The notes under the pieces: generated by a model
Seen by the model: the letters and a program-made list of their open reading frames with translations, nothing else
What the model was told of the DNA's origin: nothing
Database searches by the model: none
Shown here: piece by piece, positions 1 to 6,156 of the stretch
Layout: each line of letters begins with the position of its first letter
How positions within the stretch are numbered: position 1 is the stretch's first letter
Made by a program: the position numbers and the translations under genes
IMG/VR virus record: IMGVR_UViG_3300034374_005332
Location: 1-23,253 of that record
DNA length: 23,253 nt
Reading direction: 5' to 3' (one strand)
Origin: a virus

Positions 1-272
1 ACAACAATGTTTTTTTTGTTTCTTTCATATAGTTTTTTATGTTCCTCAGTAAGCTCTGTTTTCCAGCTATCTTTTATCTCAACACCAGTTTCTCTAAACC
101 ATTCCAATAATTGCTGTTCAGTACCTATTAAACGAATATCTCTGCCAATACTATCAAAGTCAGCTATATAACCCCCATTAACACCTTTATCATAACTCCA
201 AGCCTTTGTAGGCAAAAGAGATGGCTTTAACCACCAATCTTTTGCAACCAATTTATTTTCTTGATTATTCAT
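1..272 (-). CDS. Hypothetical protein, 3' end beyond window (partial)
   Basis: An open frame starts at ATG 272 and stays open for 90 codons to the left edge, so the C-terminus is missing. The protein begins MNNQENKLVAKDWW and is rich in Trp, Lys and Glu; no signal peptide or membrane helix is visible. I do not recognise the family. The start overlaps the stop of the upstream coiled-coil gene in the form ATGAATAA (8 nt), the same junction seen at four other places in this window, which supports both the start and translational coupling. By position it belongs to the replication-side operon. The frame is convincing; the function is unknown. Confidence 0.7.
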   Translation of the reverse strand, partial: MNNQENKLVAKDWWLKPSLLPTKAWSYDKGVNGGYIADFDSIGRDIRLIGTEQQLLEWFRETGVEIKDSWKTELTEEHKKLYERNKKNIV

Positions 273-510
273 TTTCTTGTGGTATTTCAGACAGTTCTCC
301 ATTGTCTATGTTAATACTTACTTTGCCATAAGTCTTTTCAAGTTCTTTTTGCATATCATCAAAATCTTTTTCAATCTCATTCATTTGATGCAATATCTTA
401 TGTTTTTGATTCTCAAGTTTACCCAGCTCCATGTGTACTTGATTTAATTTGCTTACATTTTCTTGTAATGCTTTTAATTCATCTTCTGTTAAATTAGTTG
501 GTTTTGCCAT
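265..510 (-). CDS. Small coiled-coil protein, unknown function
   Basis: This 81-residue protein is almost entirely helical and charged. Residues about 8 to 65 show heptad-like spacing of Leu, Met and Ile among Lys, Glu and Gln, as expected for a coiled coil that dimerises or binds a partner. There are no Cys residues and no membrane segment. The start ATG 510 follows the leader AATAATTAAATAAATAAAA, nearly identical to that of the tail-associated gene at 6505, so this gene may be translated efficiently on its own. It is followed by an 8-nt overlap with the next gene. I do not recognise a family; small coiled-coil proteins are common in phage early regions. Confidence 0.75.
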   Translation of the reverse strand: MAKPTNLTEDELKALQENVSKLNQVHMELGKLENQKHKILHQMNEIEKDFDDMQKELEKTYGKVSINIDNGELSEIPQENE

Positions 511-536
511 TTTTATTTATTTAATTATTATTTTTA

Positions 537-719
537 TTAGTTTTCTTTATTTTCATTTTTTGTTATAGAATTTATTATAAAATCATTTGTTTCATGCCAT
601 TCTATATCACATTCATTGCTACAAAATATTTCTGTATTATTAATATATGCATAGCAATTTATGCATTCATCATCTTCTAATTCAATTATTTTTTTTGGAA
701 ATAATTCTATTATTTTCAT
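537..719 (-). CDS. Small zinc-binding (FCS/MYM-like) protein
   Basis: This 60-residue acidic protein has a CxxC pair at about residues 19 to 22 (CINC) and a second pair in FCSNEC at about 32 to 37, followed by Trp and His. The pattern CxxC...FCSxxC resembles short treble-clef or FCS-type zinc knuckles, so a structural zinc site is likely. The start ATG 719 overlaps the stop of the upstream gene as TAATG. Such small zinc proteins are frequent in phage replication regions, but no specific role can be read from this one. The zinc site is inferred from Cys spacing alone. Confidence 0.7.
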   Translation of the reverse strand: MKIIELFPKKIIELEDDECINCYAYINNTEIFCSNECDIEWHETNDFIINSITKNENKEN

Positions 720-1066
720 TATTTCAATAATTTAGTTTCTTGTCTGTAATTTAATCTTTTGTCTTTTTGTTGTTCTGGAATGTCCTCATTGTTCCAAATT
801 ATAGCCCTCCAGATTTTAATCCATTTATAATAGGTTTTTGCATTTATACTAAAATCATCTGTATTTCTTACTCCATTCCAAAAGGCTTGTTGTATGTCTA
901 TCCACAATAAGTTTTTAAACGATTTCTTTAAATCATAAGCTAAACTCTGAGCCATTAATACTTTAGTTTTAGCATCAACATTGTGCTGTCCAAGATCAAG
1001 ATATGTTTTAGATAATAACTCAACACACATCTTAGTTAATTCTGATTCACTTATTTTTTTTATCAT
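719..1066 (-). CDS. Helical phage protein of the replication region, unknown function
   Basis: This 115-residue protein is predicted all-helical and basic. It has a central segment with DIQQAFWNGV followed by a TYYKW motif around residues 58 to 83, a pattern I associate with short proteins encoded beside phage replication initiators, but I cannot name a family. There is no membrane segment and no zinc motif. The ATG at 1066 lies inside the end of the upstream initiator gene, a 20-nt overlap in another frame over an A-rich run, so the two are probably translated together. A role with the initiator, for example in helicase recruitment, is only a guess from position. Confidence 0.7.
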   Translation of the reverse strand: MIKKISESELTKMCVELLSKTYLDLGQHNVDAKTKVLMAQSLAYDLKKSFKNLLWIDIQQAFWNGVRNTDDFSINAKTYYKWIKIWRAIIWNNEDIPEQQKDKRLNYRQETKLLK

Positions 1067-1715
1067 TTTCTTGTATTTGTTTTAGTATTTGCATTGCCTC
1101 ATTGTGAGATTGTAAATGCTTATCAACTTTACTTATTCCAACGCTATTTAAAGCCCATTTAGATTCGTTTTTAGCCCATGTTTTAAGCCTTCTTGATGTT
1201 GACCATGTTTTCATTGTATCTTTTTTTAAAACACCTTTTTTTGTTGGCTCACTCCAATATTCAAAAAAATCATTAAGCATCTCTTTTGAGTAATTATCAA
1301 AAGCCATAACCTCATCAAAAAATTTAATTTTACTGTTATCTTTATTAGATTGATTATTTATTATATTATTACTTACTTGTGTTTGATTATCCGATGTCGG
1401 AAAAACCGATTTCCGAAAATCGCACTTCGGTGATTCAAAAACAGTATAATCAACTCCCAAAAACATTCCATCTTCTCTAATTTGCTCTCTTTCAACATAT
1501 CCACATTTTATAAGCTCATTCATTGTTGTTCTAATAGATGCTTTGCCTTCTTTTAAAATGGCTTCTAATCCACTAATAGATAATTTCCAAGAATCACTAA
1601 AACTTAACAGCATAGCCAATAAGCCTTTTGCCTTTAAAGATAATCTTCTATCCTTAAAAATACGATTACAAATAGTTGTGTAATCTTTGCTTTTTATAAC
1701 TCTAACTATGTCCAT
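1047..1715 (-). CDS. Winged-helix replication initiator-like protein
   Basis: This 222-residue protein has an N-terminal winged-helix domain at about 1 to 95: a basic first strand, RLSLKAKGLLAMLLSF, a recognition-helix region with KASIRTTMNELIKCGYV, and a wing. An Asn/Ser-rich linker follows at about 100 to 130, then a C-terminal domain at about 135 to 190 with the EYWSEPTKKG...TWSTSRRLKTWAKN pattern seen in many phage replication proteins and DnaD-like replisome organisers. It most likely binds the phage origin and helps load the helicase. The start ATG shares one base with the upstream stop (TAATG). The domain order follows known phage initiators; the origin itself was not found. Confidence 0.8.
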   Translation of the reverse strand: MDIVRVIKSKDYTTICNRIFKDRRLSLKAKGLLAMLLSFSDSWKLSISGLEAILKEGKASIRTTMNELIKCGYVEREQIREDGMFLGVDYTVFESPKCDFRKSVFPTSDNQTQVSNNIINNQSNKDNSKIKFFDEVMAFDNYSKEMLNDFFEYWSEPTKKGVLKKDTMKTWSTSRRLKTWAKNESKWALNSVGISKVDKHLQSHNEAMQILKQIQENDKKNK

Positions 1716-2086
1716 TATTCAAATAAACTTAATTGACCAGATCCACCCCACAAAACTGTCTGCCTTTCAATACTATTTAAAACCTCAACTTGGCTTTTTA
1801 TTCTTTGTTTAAGGCTAATAATATAATCATCTATTTCACCAAGATTTTCAGCCACAAAATAACCTTTGCTTGTGCTGCATAATCCAGGCAATTGATTTGT
1901 TATTCTTATGTGATTAATTAACTTTCTTAATCTTGGACCAACAATGTTTAATGACTTACAAATAACTGTTGAGGTTACAGCCTTGTTTCTTCCTATTTTT
2001 GGGCTTAATCCCTTAATTAACTTTTCTACTAAATCACATTCATAATTTGTCAATTCATATGTGTATTCCTCAAATCCTTTAATCAT
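1715..2086 (-). CDS. Winged-helix protein with C-terminal sliding-clamp motif QLSLF
   Basis: This 123-residue protein has a winged-helix-like body (about 10 to 85): KAVTSTVICKSLNI, then a recognition helix with GPRLRKLINHIR, then a beta-wing turn STSKGYFVA. A helix follows at about 85 to 110, and the chain ends in QLSLFE with residues 118 to 122 reading QLSLF. QL[SD]LF is the consensus pentapeptide by which bacterial proteins dock on the beta sliding clamp. A Gly-rich spacer (WGGSG) makes the tail accessible. It is encoded between a DnaA-like protein and a winged-helix initiator. I infer a DNA-binding replication accessory protein that recruits, or competes for, the host clamp. The start overlaps the upstream stop by 8 nt (ATGATTAA). 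Confidence 0.8.
   Translation of the reverse strand: MIKGFEEYTYELTNYECDLVEKLIKGLSPKIGRNKAVTSTVICKSLNIVGPRLRKLINHIRITNQLPGLCSTSKGYFVAENLGEIDDYIISLKQRIKSQVEVLNSIERQTVLWGGSGQLSLFE
1721..1735 (-). other. Sliding-clamp binding motif (QLSLF) coding segment
   Basis: The five codons encode QLSLF, a perfect match to the bacterial beta-clamp binding consensus QL[SD]LF, one residue before the C-terminus. Clamp-binding motifs are typically placed at exposed termini like this one. Confidence 0.6.
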
Positions 2087-2477
2087 TTTTTATAGTGTTT
2101 AAGCCATCATTAATTTCATTTAATAATCTATTTAACTCCTTTCTCTTTTCATAAAATCCAGCTCCATAAACATTGAATTTCTGCATTTCTAATAAAAACC
2201 TCTCAAAATCTTGTTTAACCTCAGCATAAGTTTCAACCTCAAATCCAAACTTATTTACATGATGAATTGATGTTGCATGATTTATGTTTTTAAAGTATTT
2301 TTTCATGCCATTATGTTTTATTTCCATGTAATTATATAAATAATAAATAAACATTCTCTTAGCTTTTATTGTGGAGCTGTATCTGTTTTTATTATTTAGT
2401 ATAAAATCTTTTTTAGCATTGTGAATATCACAACAAACATCTAAAGCATGACTTATAATTCTATCTCTTGTATTCAT
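2079..2477 (-). CDS. DnaA domain IV-like DNA-binding protein
   Basis: This 132-residue protein carries, at about residues 38 to 76, a pattern close to the C-terminal DNA-binding domain of DnaA: Arg41, a YYL helix, a second helix with NGMKKYFK, then NHATSIHHVNK at 66 to 76. That last stretch matches the DnaA signature RDHSTVxxA, whose loop and helix contact the DnaA box. The AAA+ ATPase domain of DnaA is absent. The C-terminal part is helical and charged. It probably binds phage or host origin-like sites. It is encoded with two winged-helix proteins, fitting a replication initiation module. The similarity is by motif only, so the specific function is inferred. Confidence 0.75.
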   Translation of the reverse strand: MNTRDRIISHALDVCCDIHNAKKDFILNNKNRYSSTIKAKRMFIYYLYNYMEIKHNGMKKYFKNINHATSIHHVNKFGFEVETYAEVKQDFERFLLEMQKFNVYGAGFYEKRKELNRLLNEINDGLNTIKND

Positions 2478-2478
2478 T

Positions 2479-2853
2479 TTACTGGTGATCTAATTCATCT
2501 TTTCCATGAGTATTAAACAAACCTATGGTTTTTATAATAACTCTTGCTAAAGCTCTTTTTTCAGCAATTTCAGCTAAAAAATAACTTCTGCAATTATTTA
2601 TTGATGCAGTTCCAAAAGTTTCTTCTTGCCTTTGCCATTCACCATCTTGATCTTTCAAATAAGATGTTGCTTTTAAAACAACATTTTCTAAAGAACAACA
2701 AATTGGCTCAAATTCTACTTGTATATTTCTATCTAATTTTATTTTCTCAACACCACTTCTTGTTATAATTGAAAATCCTCTTTTATCAGAATAAACATCT
2801 TCTTTTGTAAGATTGTAATCCTTATATATTTTTGTTAGTTCGTTTCTATTCAT
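2479..2853 (-). CDS. Phage protein with AEKRA motif, possible DNA-annealing/recombination protein
   Basis: The preferred start is ATG 2853, giving 124 residues; it overlaps the upstream stop as ATGA, while the longer frame to 2898 would run 49 nt into the neighbour. The C-terminal half has ETFGTASINNCRSYFLAEIAEKRALARVIIKTIGL within about residues 75 to 110 (shown here as key words: FGTAS, then AEIAEKRA, then IGL). A similar G-x-A...N...AEKRA..R...K..GL block occurs in phage proteins found near single-strand annealing and replication genes. The N-terminal part is a predicted alpha/beta region. The family is not certain, and an annealing role is a low-confidence inference from motif and context. 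Confidence 0.7.
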   Translation of the reverse strand: MNRNELTKIYKDYNLTKEDVYSDKRGFSIITRSGVEKIKLDRNIQVEFEPICCSLENVVLKATSYLKDQDGEWQRQEETFGTASINNCRSYFLAEIAEKRALARVIIKTIGLFNTHGKDELDHQ

Positions 2854-3068
2854 AATCTGTCTAATAAAGCTCCAAGCATTAATAATCCTACGGAGCAAAT
2901 TGATACTATTACAAAAGAGATAATATTGCCAATAATCTCTTGCTTTGTAAGTTTGTCATCTATTTTATAATTTACAATATCTTGTTTTTCAAAGAATTTA
3001 GCCATTTCTACTGTATTTAATAGATATTGTTTTTTATCTTTTTTGTGAGTTATAATGTGTTGTCTCAT
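2850..3068 (-). CDS. Small single-pass membrane protein
   Basis: This 72-residue protein has a charged N-terminal part (Lys, Asp, Gln rich) and one clear membrane helix near the C-terminus, residues about 47 to 68 (IISFVIVSICSVGLLMLGAL), ending in a short basic tail DRL. The topology suggests a cytoplasmic N-terminal domain anchored to the inner membrane. A second possible start at ATG 3005 would give 51 residues. Its stop overlaps the next start as ATGA. It lies at the head of the replication-side operon, so it could anchor a complex at the membrane or act on the host, but nothing specific can be read. Confidence 0.65.
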   Translation of the reverse strand: MRQHIITHKKDKKQYLLNTVEMAKFFEKQDIVNYKIDDKLTKQEIIGNIISFVIVSICSVGLLMLGALLDRL

Positions 3069-3192
3069 AATATATTGTGTTTTTTAAAAATGTTTCAAAG
3101 TTTACAAATTTTTTAAATTTATTTTTAAATTTTATGTAATCTCCCCACATTTGATTTTTTTGATTTTTTGTAATTAATTTACTTGCTTTCAT
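3034..3192 (-). CDS. Possible small basic protein (52 aa), doubtful
   Basis: An ATG at 3192 opens a frame for 52 residues, beginning MKASKLITKNQKNQMW and rich in Lys, Phe and Asn. It would start directly after the U-tract of the terminator at 3193 to 3226 and end 35 nt inside the next gene. The absence of a leader and the long overlap count against it; the reasonable amino acid composition and the lack of any other use for the stretch count for it. If it is not coding, the segment 3069 to 3192 is the leader of the downstream operon, where I see no convincing promoter. Confidence 0.3.
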   Translation of the reverse strand: MKASKLITKNQKNQMWGDYIKFKNKFKKFVNFETFLKNTIYYETTHYNSQKR

Positions 3193-3226
3193 AAAAAAAA
3201 TAAAGGAGGCTTTTAAACCTCCCTTA
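3193..3226 (-). terminator. Rho-independent terminator after the 90-aa gene
   Basis: In the minus-strand RNA, AAGGGAGG pairs with CCUCCUUU around the loop UUUAAAAG (8 pairs, one G-U), followed by a U-rich run. It begins within a few bases of the stop codon of the upstream gene and so ends that transcript. Confidence 0.8.
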
Positions 3227-3230
3227 TATA

Positions 3231-3503
3231 TTAATTATTAATGTAATCTACTGCTTGATTTATACCTTCTTCTGAGTATGGAAAAGAATCTGTTCCAACA
3301 GTAATTTGATATTTATATTTAGGATTTGAAATTTTTTCTAAATATATGTTTGTAGTATATTCCCATCCATTCCAGTTGCATTCTAAAGAAATTGTTTCTG
3401 ATACTAAAGAATTTAATATGTTACATTTCTTAAAATTTCCATTAAGTAAATTTTGAATTTTATTTGTTAGTTGATTATCTGATAAGTTTGAGATTGTTTT
3501 CAT
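3231..3503 (-). CDS. Orphan 90-residue protein between two terminators, unknown function
   Basis: This 90-residue protein starts at ATG 3503 (MKTISNLSDNQLTNKIQNLL). The first 30 residues look helical; the middle (ECNWNGWEYTTNIYLEKI) and the KYKYQITVG segment look like beta strands; the last 15 residues form another helix (EEGINQAVDYINN). Two Cys residues are present, with no zinc pattern and no membrane helix. It is not recognised. The gene stands alone, with a terminator upstream at 3631 to 3660, a terminator immediately downstream and a candidate promoter in between, so it is probably expressed separately from both the late block and the replication block. This arrangement is common for regulatory or host-takeover genes, but that role is inference. 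Confidence 0.75.
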   Translation of the reverse strand: MKTISNLSDNQLTNKIQNLLNGNFKKCNILNSLVSETISLECNWNGWEYTTNIYLEKISNPKYKYQITVGTDSFPYSEEGINQAVDYINN

Positions 3504-3570
3504 TGTTTTATAATTTAATTTTTAGTATTTGATTTATTTGTATTGCTAAATTACATAAACTTTTTAACAT

Positions 3571-3600
3571 AAAAGGTATAAATGTCAATAAATGTTGCAA
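3571..3600 (-). promoter_or_regulatory. Candidate Bacteroidetes-type promoter for the 90-aa gene
   Basis: On the minus strand TTG (3600 to 3598) is followed after 19 nt by TACCTTTT (3578 to 3571). The Bacteroidetes consensus is TTTG near -33 and TAnnTTTG near -7; the -7 box matches 7 of 8 positions. It lies about 70 nt before the ATG at 3503 and after a terminator, where a promoter is needed. A TTGACA is present nearby, but no good partner -10 box is seen for it. Confidence 0.35.
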
Positions 3601-3630
3601 TTATTTTATTTTACATGATATAAATACATA

Positions 3631-3660
3631 AAAAAAAGCCCTCAAATGAGAGCCTTTTTC
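3631..3660 (-). terminator. Terminator closing the late (structural/lysis) block
   Basis: The minus-strand RNA reads AAAAAGGCUCUC, loop AUUU, GAGGGCUUUUUUUU: a 12-pair stem with two G-U pairs and a terminal U-run. On the plus strand the two wobble positions become A-C mismatches, so the signal is directional toward the minus strand. It lies about 60 nt past the end of the metallophosphoesterase gene. Confidence 0.8.
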
Positions 3661-3719
3661 TAACAAATATCAAATACTATGTTACATATTATATACAAAA
3701 ACAGTACAAATATATAAAA

Positions 3720-4946
3720 TTATATTACAATTTTAAAAACTGTTTGTTTTTTTAGTGTTTTATCAAGGCTTTTAGCATTGTAAGATGACAGTTCTTTGTT
3801 TATAGGATAACCATTAAATCCTTTAGTATGTTGCAAATCAATTCTAATATCATGCCTTTCCTTGTCTTTCATTATATATATGTTCTGAGCTGCTCTGGAG
3901 CTTAATAATAAAGCATTTTCACTATAACTATTAGCTCCAACTAATGAACTTGATCTTGCAAATAAATCAGTTATTTTAGTTTCATGTAGATGGCCACACA
4001 TCATAAAATCAAGTATTATTCCATTTCTTGCATATTTACTCATTACCTTTGCAATCTTATCATTATTCATATTACCGAGTTGATGTCCATGTATTAGCAA
4101 AACATTATGTCCATTAACCTCAACAACAAGTTCTAAGCCTCCAGATGTAATAAAATTAATATCTGGCAACAACATTCTAAGTATTTCAAATATCGTAAAA
4201 TCATAATTATCTGTTGCAACCATATCAACCCACCCAAGCTCATAAGCTCTTGATTCATTTCCACTAACACAACCAACACTAATATTTGCAACACTATTCA
4301 AATCTAAAATAAAATGCTTTAACAGATGAACACCTAAAAATGTTGCTTTTGCTCTATTTGTTGACATTGCCAGTTTTTCATCTAATCTTCTATCTGAGTT
4401 TAGTAAATCACCAGTTATTGCAATAAATATCTCATTGACATTATAAAACTTGGCATATTCTTTTATATGATGTGCAAACTTCTGTAATCTCTTAGATGCA
4501 ACCTCAAAATCATATTTGTTATTTTTTAAATCAACCAGCTCATTGAAATGAGTATCAGCTATTTGTACTATTATGGCTTGTTTGCCTTTGCTTGTGTGCT
4601 GTTTTATTGTTGTTTTAAGGCTCTCTGCTTTAAGCAAATCAATCAATGACTTATTATACTCAACTAATGCGTTTTCAAGCCTTGAATGTTCTCTAAATGA
4701 TTTATTTTTTATTCTATTAAGATCAGCTTGTTTCTGGCTTCTCTTTTGTAATAAAATATTGTGTTGGATTATTTCTTTATCAGCAATTACATATTGAATA
4801 ATGTCTTTTATTCTATGCCTTAATGTATGCTTTTTTACTTTAAAATGATATTTATCAATAAGATGTTGAGCAATGGCTTGATAACCATTCCCATTCCAAA
4901 ATAAAGAAACTATTTCATCTTTATATTCTAAATATTTTGATTCCAT
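3720..4946 (-). CDS. Metallophosphoesterase with N-terminal HTH-like region
   Basis: The 408-residue protein shows all five calcineurin-type phosphoesterase motifs: D131-x-H133 (ADTHF), GD180 (GDLLNSD), GN230E, H286-x-H288 (IHGHQ) and GH319LH321E, which together bind two metal ions. Residues 1 to 55 resemble a helix-turn-helix (NGNGYQAIAQHLIDKY, then a basic second helix), and 60 to 115 is a charged, coiled-coil-like linker. The catalytic domain spans about 122 to 365. It could act as a nuclease or phosphodiesterase; the substrate cannot be read. It follows the endolysin directly (TAAATG junction) and is the last gene before the late terminator, an unusual place for a DNA-processing enzyme. 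Confidence 0.85.
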   Translation of the reverse strand: MESKYLEYKDEIVSLFWNGNGYQAIAQHLIDKYHFKVKKHTLRHRIKDIIQYVIADKEIIQHNILLQKRSQKQADLNRIKNKSFREHSRLENALVEYNKSLIDLLKAESLKTTIKQHTSKGKQAIIVQIADTHFNELVDLKNNKYDFEVASKRLQKFAHHIKEYAKFYNVNEIFIAITGDLLNSDRRLDEKLAMSTNRAKATFLGVHLLKHFILDLNSVANISVGCVSGNESRAYELGWVDMVATDNYDFTIFEILRMLLPDINFITSGGLELVVEVNGHNVLLIHGHQLGNMNNDKIAKVMSKYARNGIILDFMMCGHLHETKITDLFARSSSLVGANSYSENALLLSSRAAQNIYIMKDKERHDIRIDLQHTKGFNGYPINKELSSYNAKSLDKTLKKQTVFKIVI

Positions 4947-5309
4947 TTAATATGTCCAAATAACACCTTGTATTTTATCCTCATCAATATCAACATGAAT
5001 AAAATTATGTCCTATCCCAAACCTTGAAAATCCAGCCTCCATCAACGCACCTAATACAACAGCTCTTTCTCTGCTATTTTTTACAAGAATGTCAGCAGCT
5101 AATCCTTTTATATGTGAACTTGTTGGATTTTTAATTGATTCTGGATGATTCTCACACCTCCAGCCACTTGTTATAATAAAAGGTATATCAGATCCATCTT
5201 CGTTCTTAGAATGCTCTCTTGCAGCTGATAATATTCTTACAAATGTTCTGTTGATTTTATTCTTTCCACAACAATTACAAGCAAACTCTCTTAATCTAAA
5301 GTATTTCAT
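4947..5309 (-). CDS. Peptidase M15 family endolysin
   Basis: The 120-residue protein is a compact M15-type metallopeptidase. The zinc motif SxHxxGxAxD is present as SSHIKGLAAD, giving H66 and D73, and the third ligand H105 sits in FIHVD. A hydrophobic core TSGWRCENHP precedes the motif, as in other small phage M15_3 enzymes. These cut D-Ala or meso-DAP cross-link peptides in peptidoglycan. There is no signal peptide, so release needs the holin encoded two genes upstream. Clustered Cys at 11, 13 and 14 may be structural. The gene overlaps the upstream tiny gene by 14 nt and belongs to the lysis cassette. Confidence 0.88.
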   Translation of the reverse strand: MKYFRLREFACNCCGKNKINRTFVRILSAAREHSKNEDGSDIPFIITSGWRCENHPESIKNPTSSHIKGLAADILVKNSRERAVVLGALMEAGFSRFGIGHNFIHVDIDEDKIQGVIWTY

Positions 5310-5427
5310 ATAAATGATATATTTTACAACCCTTTACTTCTTTAACAAAAACCCTTTTATACTTGGTTTTTTCCTCAACCTTATTGTATTTAGGATTTAA
5401 ACTGTTTAATTTACGTTTCTTAGCCAT
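5296..5427 (-). CDS. Tiny basic protein (43 aa) in the lysis cassette
   Basis: ATG 5427 follows the upstream stop directly (TAA then ATG) and the frame runs 43 codons to TAG 5296, overlapping the endolysin start by 14 nt. The protein begins MAKKRKLNSLNPKYNK and is strongly basic at the N-terminus. No membrane segment is seen. Its exact fit between two genes supports coding; otherwise there would be a gap of over 100 nt in a densely packed block. Function unknown. Confidence 0.55.
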   Translation of the reverse strand: MAKKRKLNSLNPKYNKVEEKTKYKRVFVKEVKGCKIYHLYEIL

Positions 5428-5604
5428 TTAATTATATTTACCCATTTCACCCTTATGCTTTCTTTGATTGCCATATTTTTTTGTTCTTGTTTCAATACGT
5501 TTTGCATAAACATATTTTTTTTCAATTACTATTTTTTTACAAACAAGCCCACCAAATTGCATCTCTAATGAGTTTCTTGTTTCTGCATTATAGTATTTAG
5601 TCAT
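5428..5604 (-). CDS. Small basic protein (58 aa), unknown function
   Basis: The preferred start is ATG 5604 because it overlaps the holin stop by 8 nt (ATGACTAA), a junction type repeated in this window; a longer upstream extension in this frame would run deep into the holin gene. The 58-residue protein begins MTKYYNAETRNSLEMQFGG and is very basic, with many Lys, Arg and Tyr and one Cys. No membrane helix is visible. It lies between holin and endolysin and may have a role in lysis or bind nucleic acid, but this cannot be decided from sequence. Confidence 0.6.
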   Translation of the reverse strand: MTKYYNAETRNSLEMQFGGLVCKKIVIEKKYVYAKRIETRTKKYGNQRKHKGEMGKYN

Positions 5605-5992
5605 TTCTTTTATTCTTAATCTTTTCAAAACTCCGACCACCAAAATAAGCTGTATAAATAACAATTAAAAGTGTTTGGTAAACTGGAACAAACTCCTCTT
5701 GAATTTCAAATGTTCCTATATTGCCACTAAATAAAGATATTATTACAAACATAAAAGTTAAAAAAGCTAATGCAATTGGTCTAATGTTTTTTGTAAGTAA
5801 ACTTCCATTGTTATCACTTAACCACCTACTTGTAACTTGTTCTTGCATTGATTTCTCATAATCAAGCAACACTTCTTTTATTTCTTTTTTAGCTTGTAAT
5901 CTTTCTTGATCAGATGTTGTTAGTTTGTCAATTGTGTTTCCCACTTCTTTGACTAATTCACCAGAATTAAATAATTTATTAAAAAATCCCAT
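5597..5992 (-). CDS. Holin, GTA/3TM family
   Basis: The 131-residue protein has a soluble amphipathic N-terminal part (1 to 60) with a coiled segment rich in Lys and Glu, then RPIALAFLTFMFVIISLF as a membrane helix at about 72 to 89 and a second helix VYQTLLIVIYTAYFGG at about 103 to 119, with a basic tail KIKNKRND. The motif NIRPIALAFLTF and the final YFGGRSFEK are typical of the phage and gene-transfer-agent holin family of 3TMs. It forms inner-membrane lesions that let the M15 endolysin reach the cell wall. The start overlaps the preceding stop as TAATG. Confidence 0.82.
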   Translation of the reverse strand: MGFFNKLFNSGELVKEVGNTIDKLTTSDQERLQAKKEIKEVLLDYEKSMQEQVTSRWLSDNNGSLLTKNIRPIALAFLTFMFVIISLFSGNIGTFEIQEEFVPVYQTLLIVIYTAYFGGRSFEKIKNKRND

Positions 5993-6156
5993 TATTTCTT
6001 TTTAAAGTTCCAATAGTAAAGTTTATACATTGAAATACTTATTGCTAAAACTAATGAAAAAAAAGTTAATATTTCATTACACTCACTTAAACTAATACCA
6101 ATTGCAGATGCGTTTGGTATTACAATTTCTAAGGTATCTTTTAAATCACTATTCAT
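5992..6156 (-). CDS. Small one-helix membrane protein beside the holin (54 aa)
   Basis: ATG 6156 overlaps the upstream stop by 8 nt (ATGAATAG) and the frame ends at TAA 5992, sharing one base region with the holin ATG (TAATG). The protein begins MNSDLKDTLEIVIPN, has one membrane helix at about residues 28 to 44 (EILTFFSLVLAISISMY) and ends with aromatic residues and a Lys-rich tail. The coupling on both sides makes it very likely to be real. It may be an accessory holin or a holin regulator; this is inferred from size, topology and position only. Confidence 0.7.
   Translation of the reverse strand: MNSDLKDTLEIVIPNASAIGISLSECNEILTFFSLVLAISISMYKLYYWNFKKK

Noticed and set aside
1047-1070. An A-rich run at the overlap of the initiator and the 115-residue gene looked like a second slippery site.
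   Set aside because: The downstream frame is reached by +1, not -1, and it has its own ATG at 1066; no conserved domain is split across the junction.
3541-3600. TTGACA on the minus strand near 3588 as a sigma70-type -35 box.
   Set aside because: No acceptable -10 hexamer is found at 16 to 18 nt; the Bacteroidetes-type pair in the same stretch fits better.
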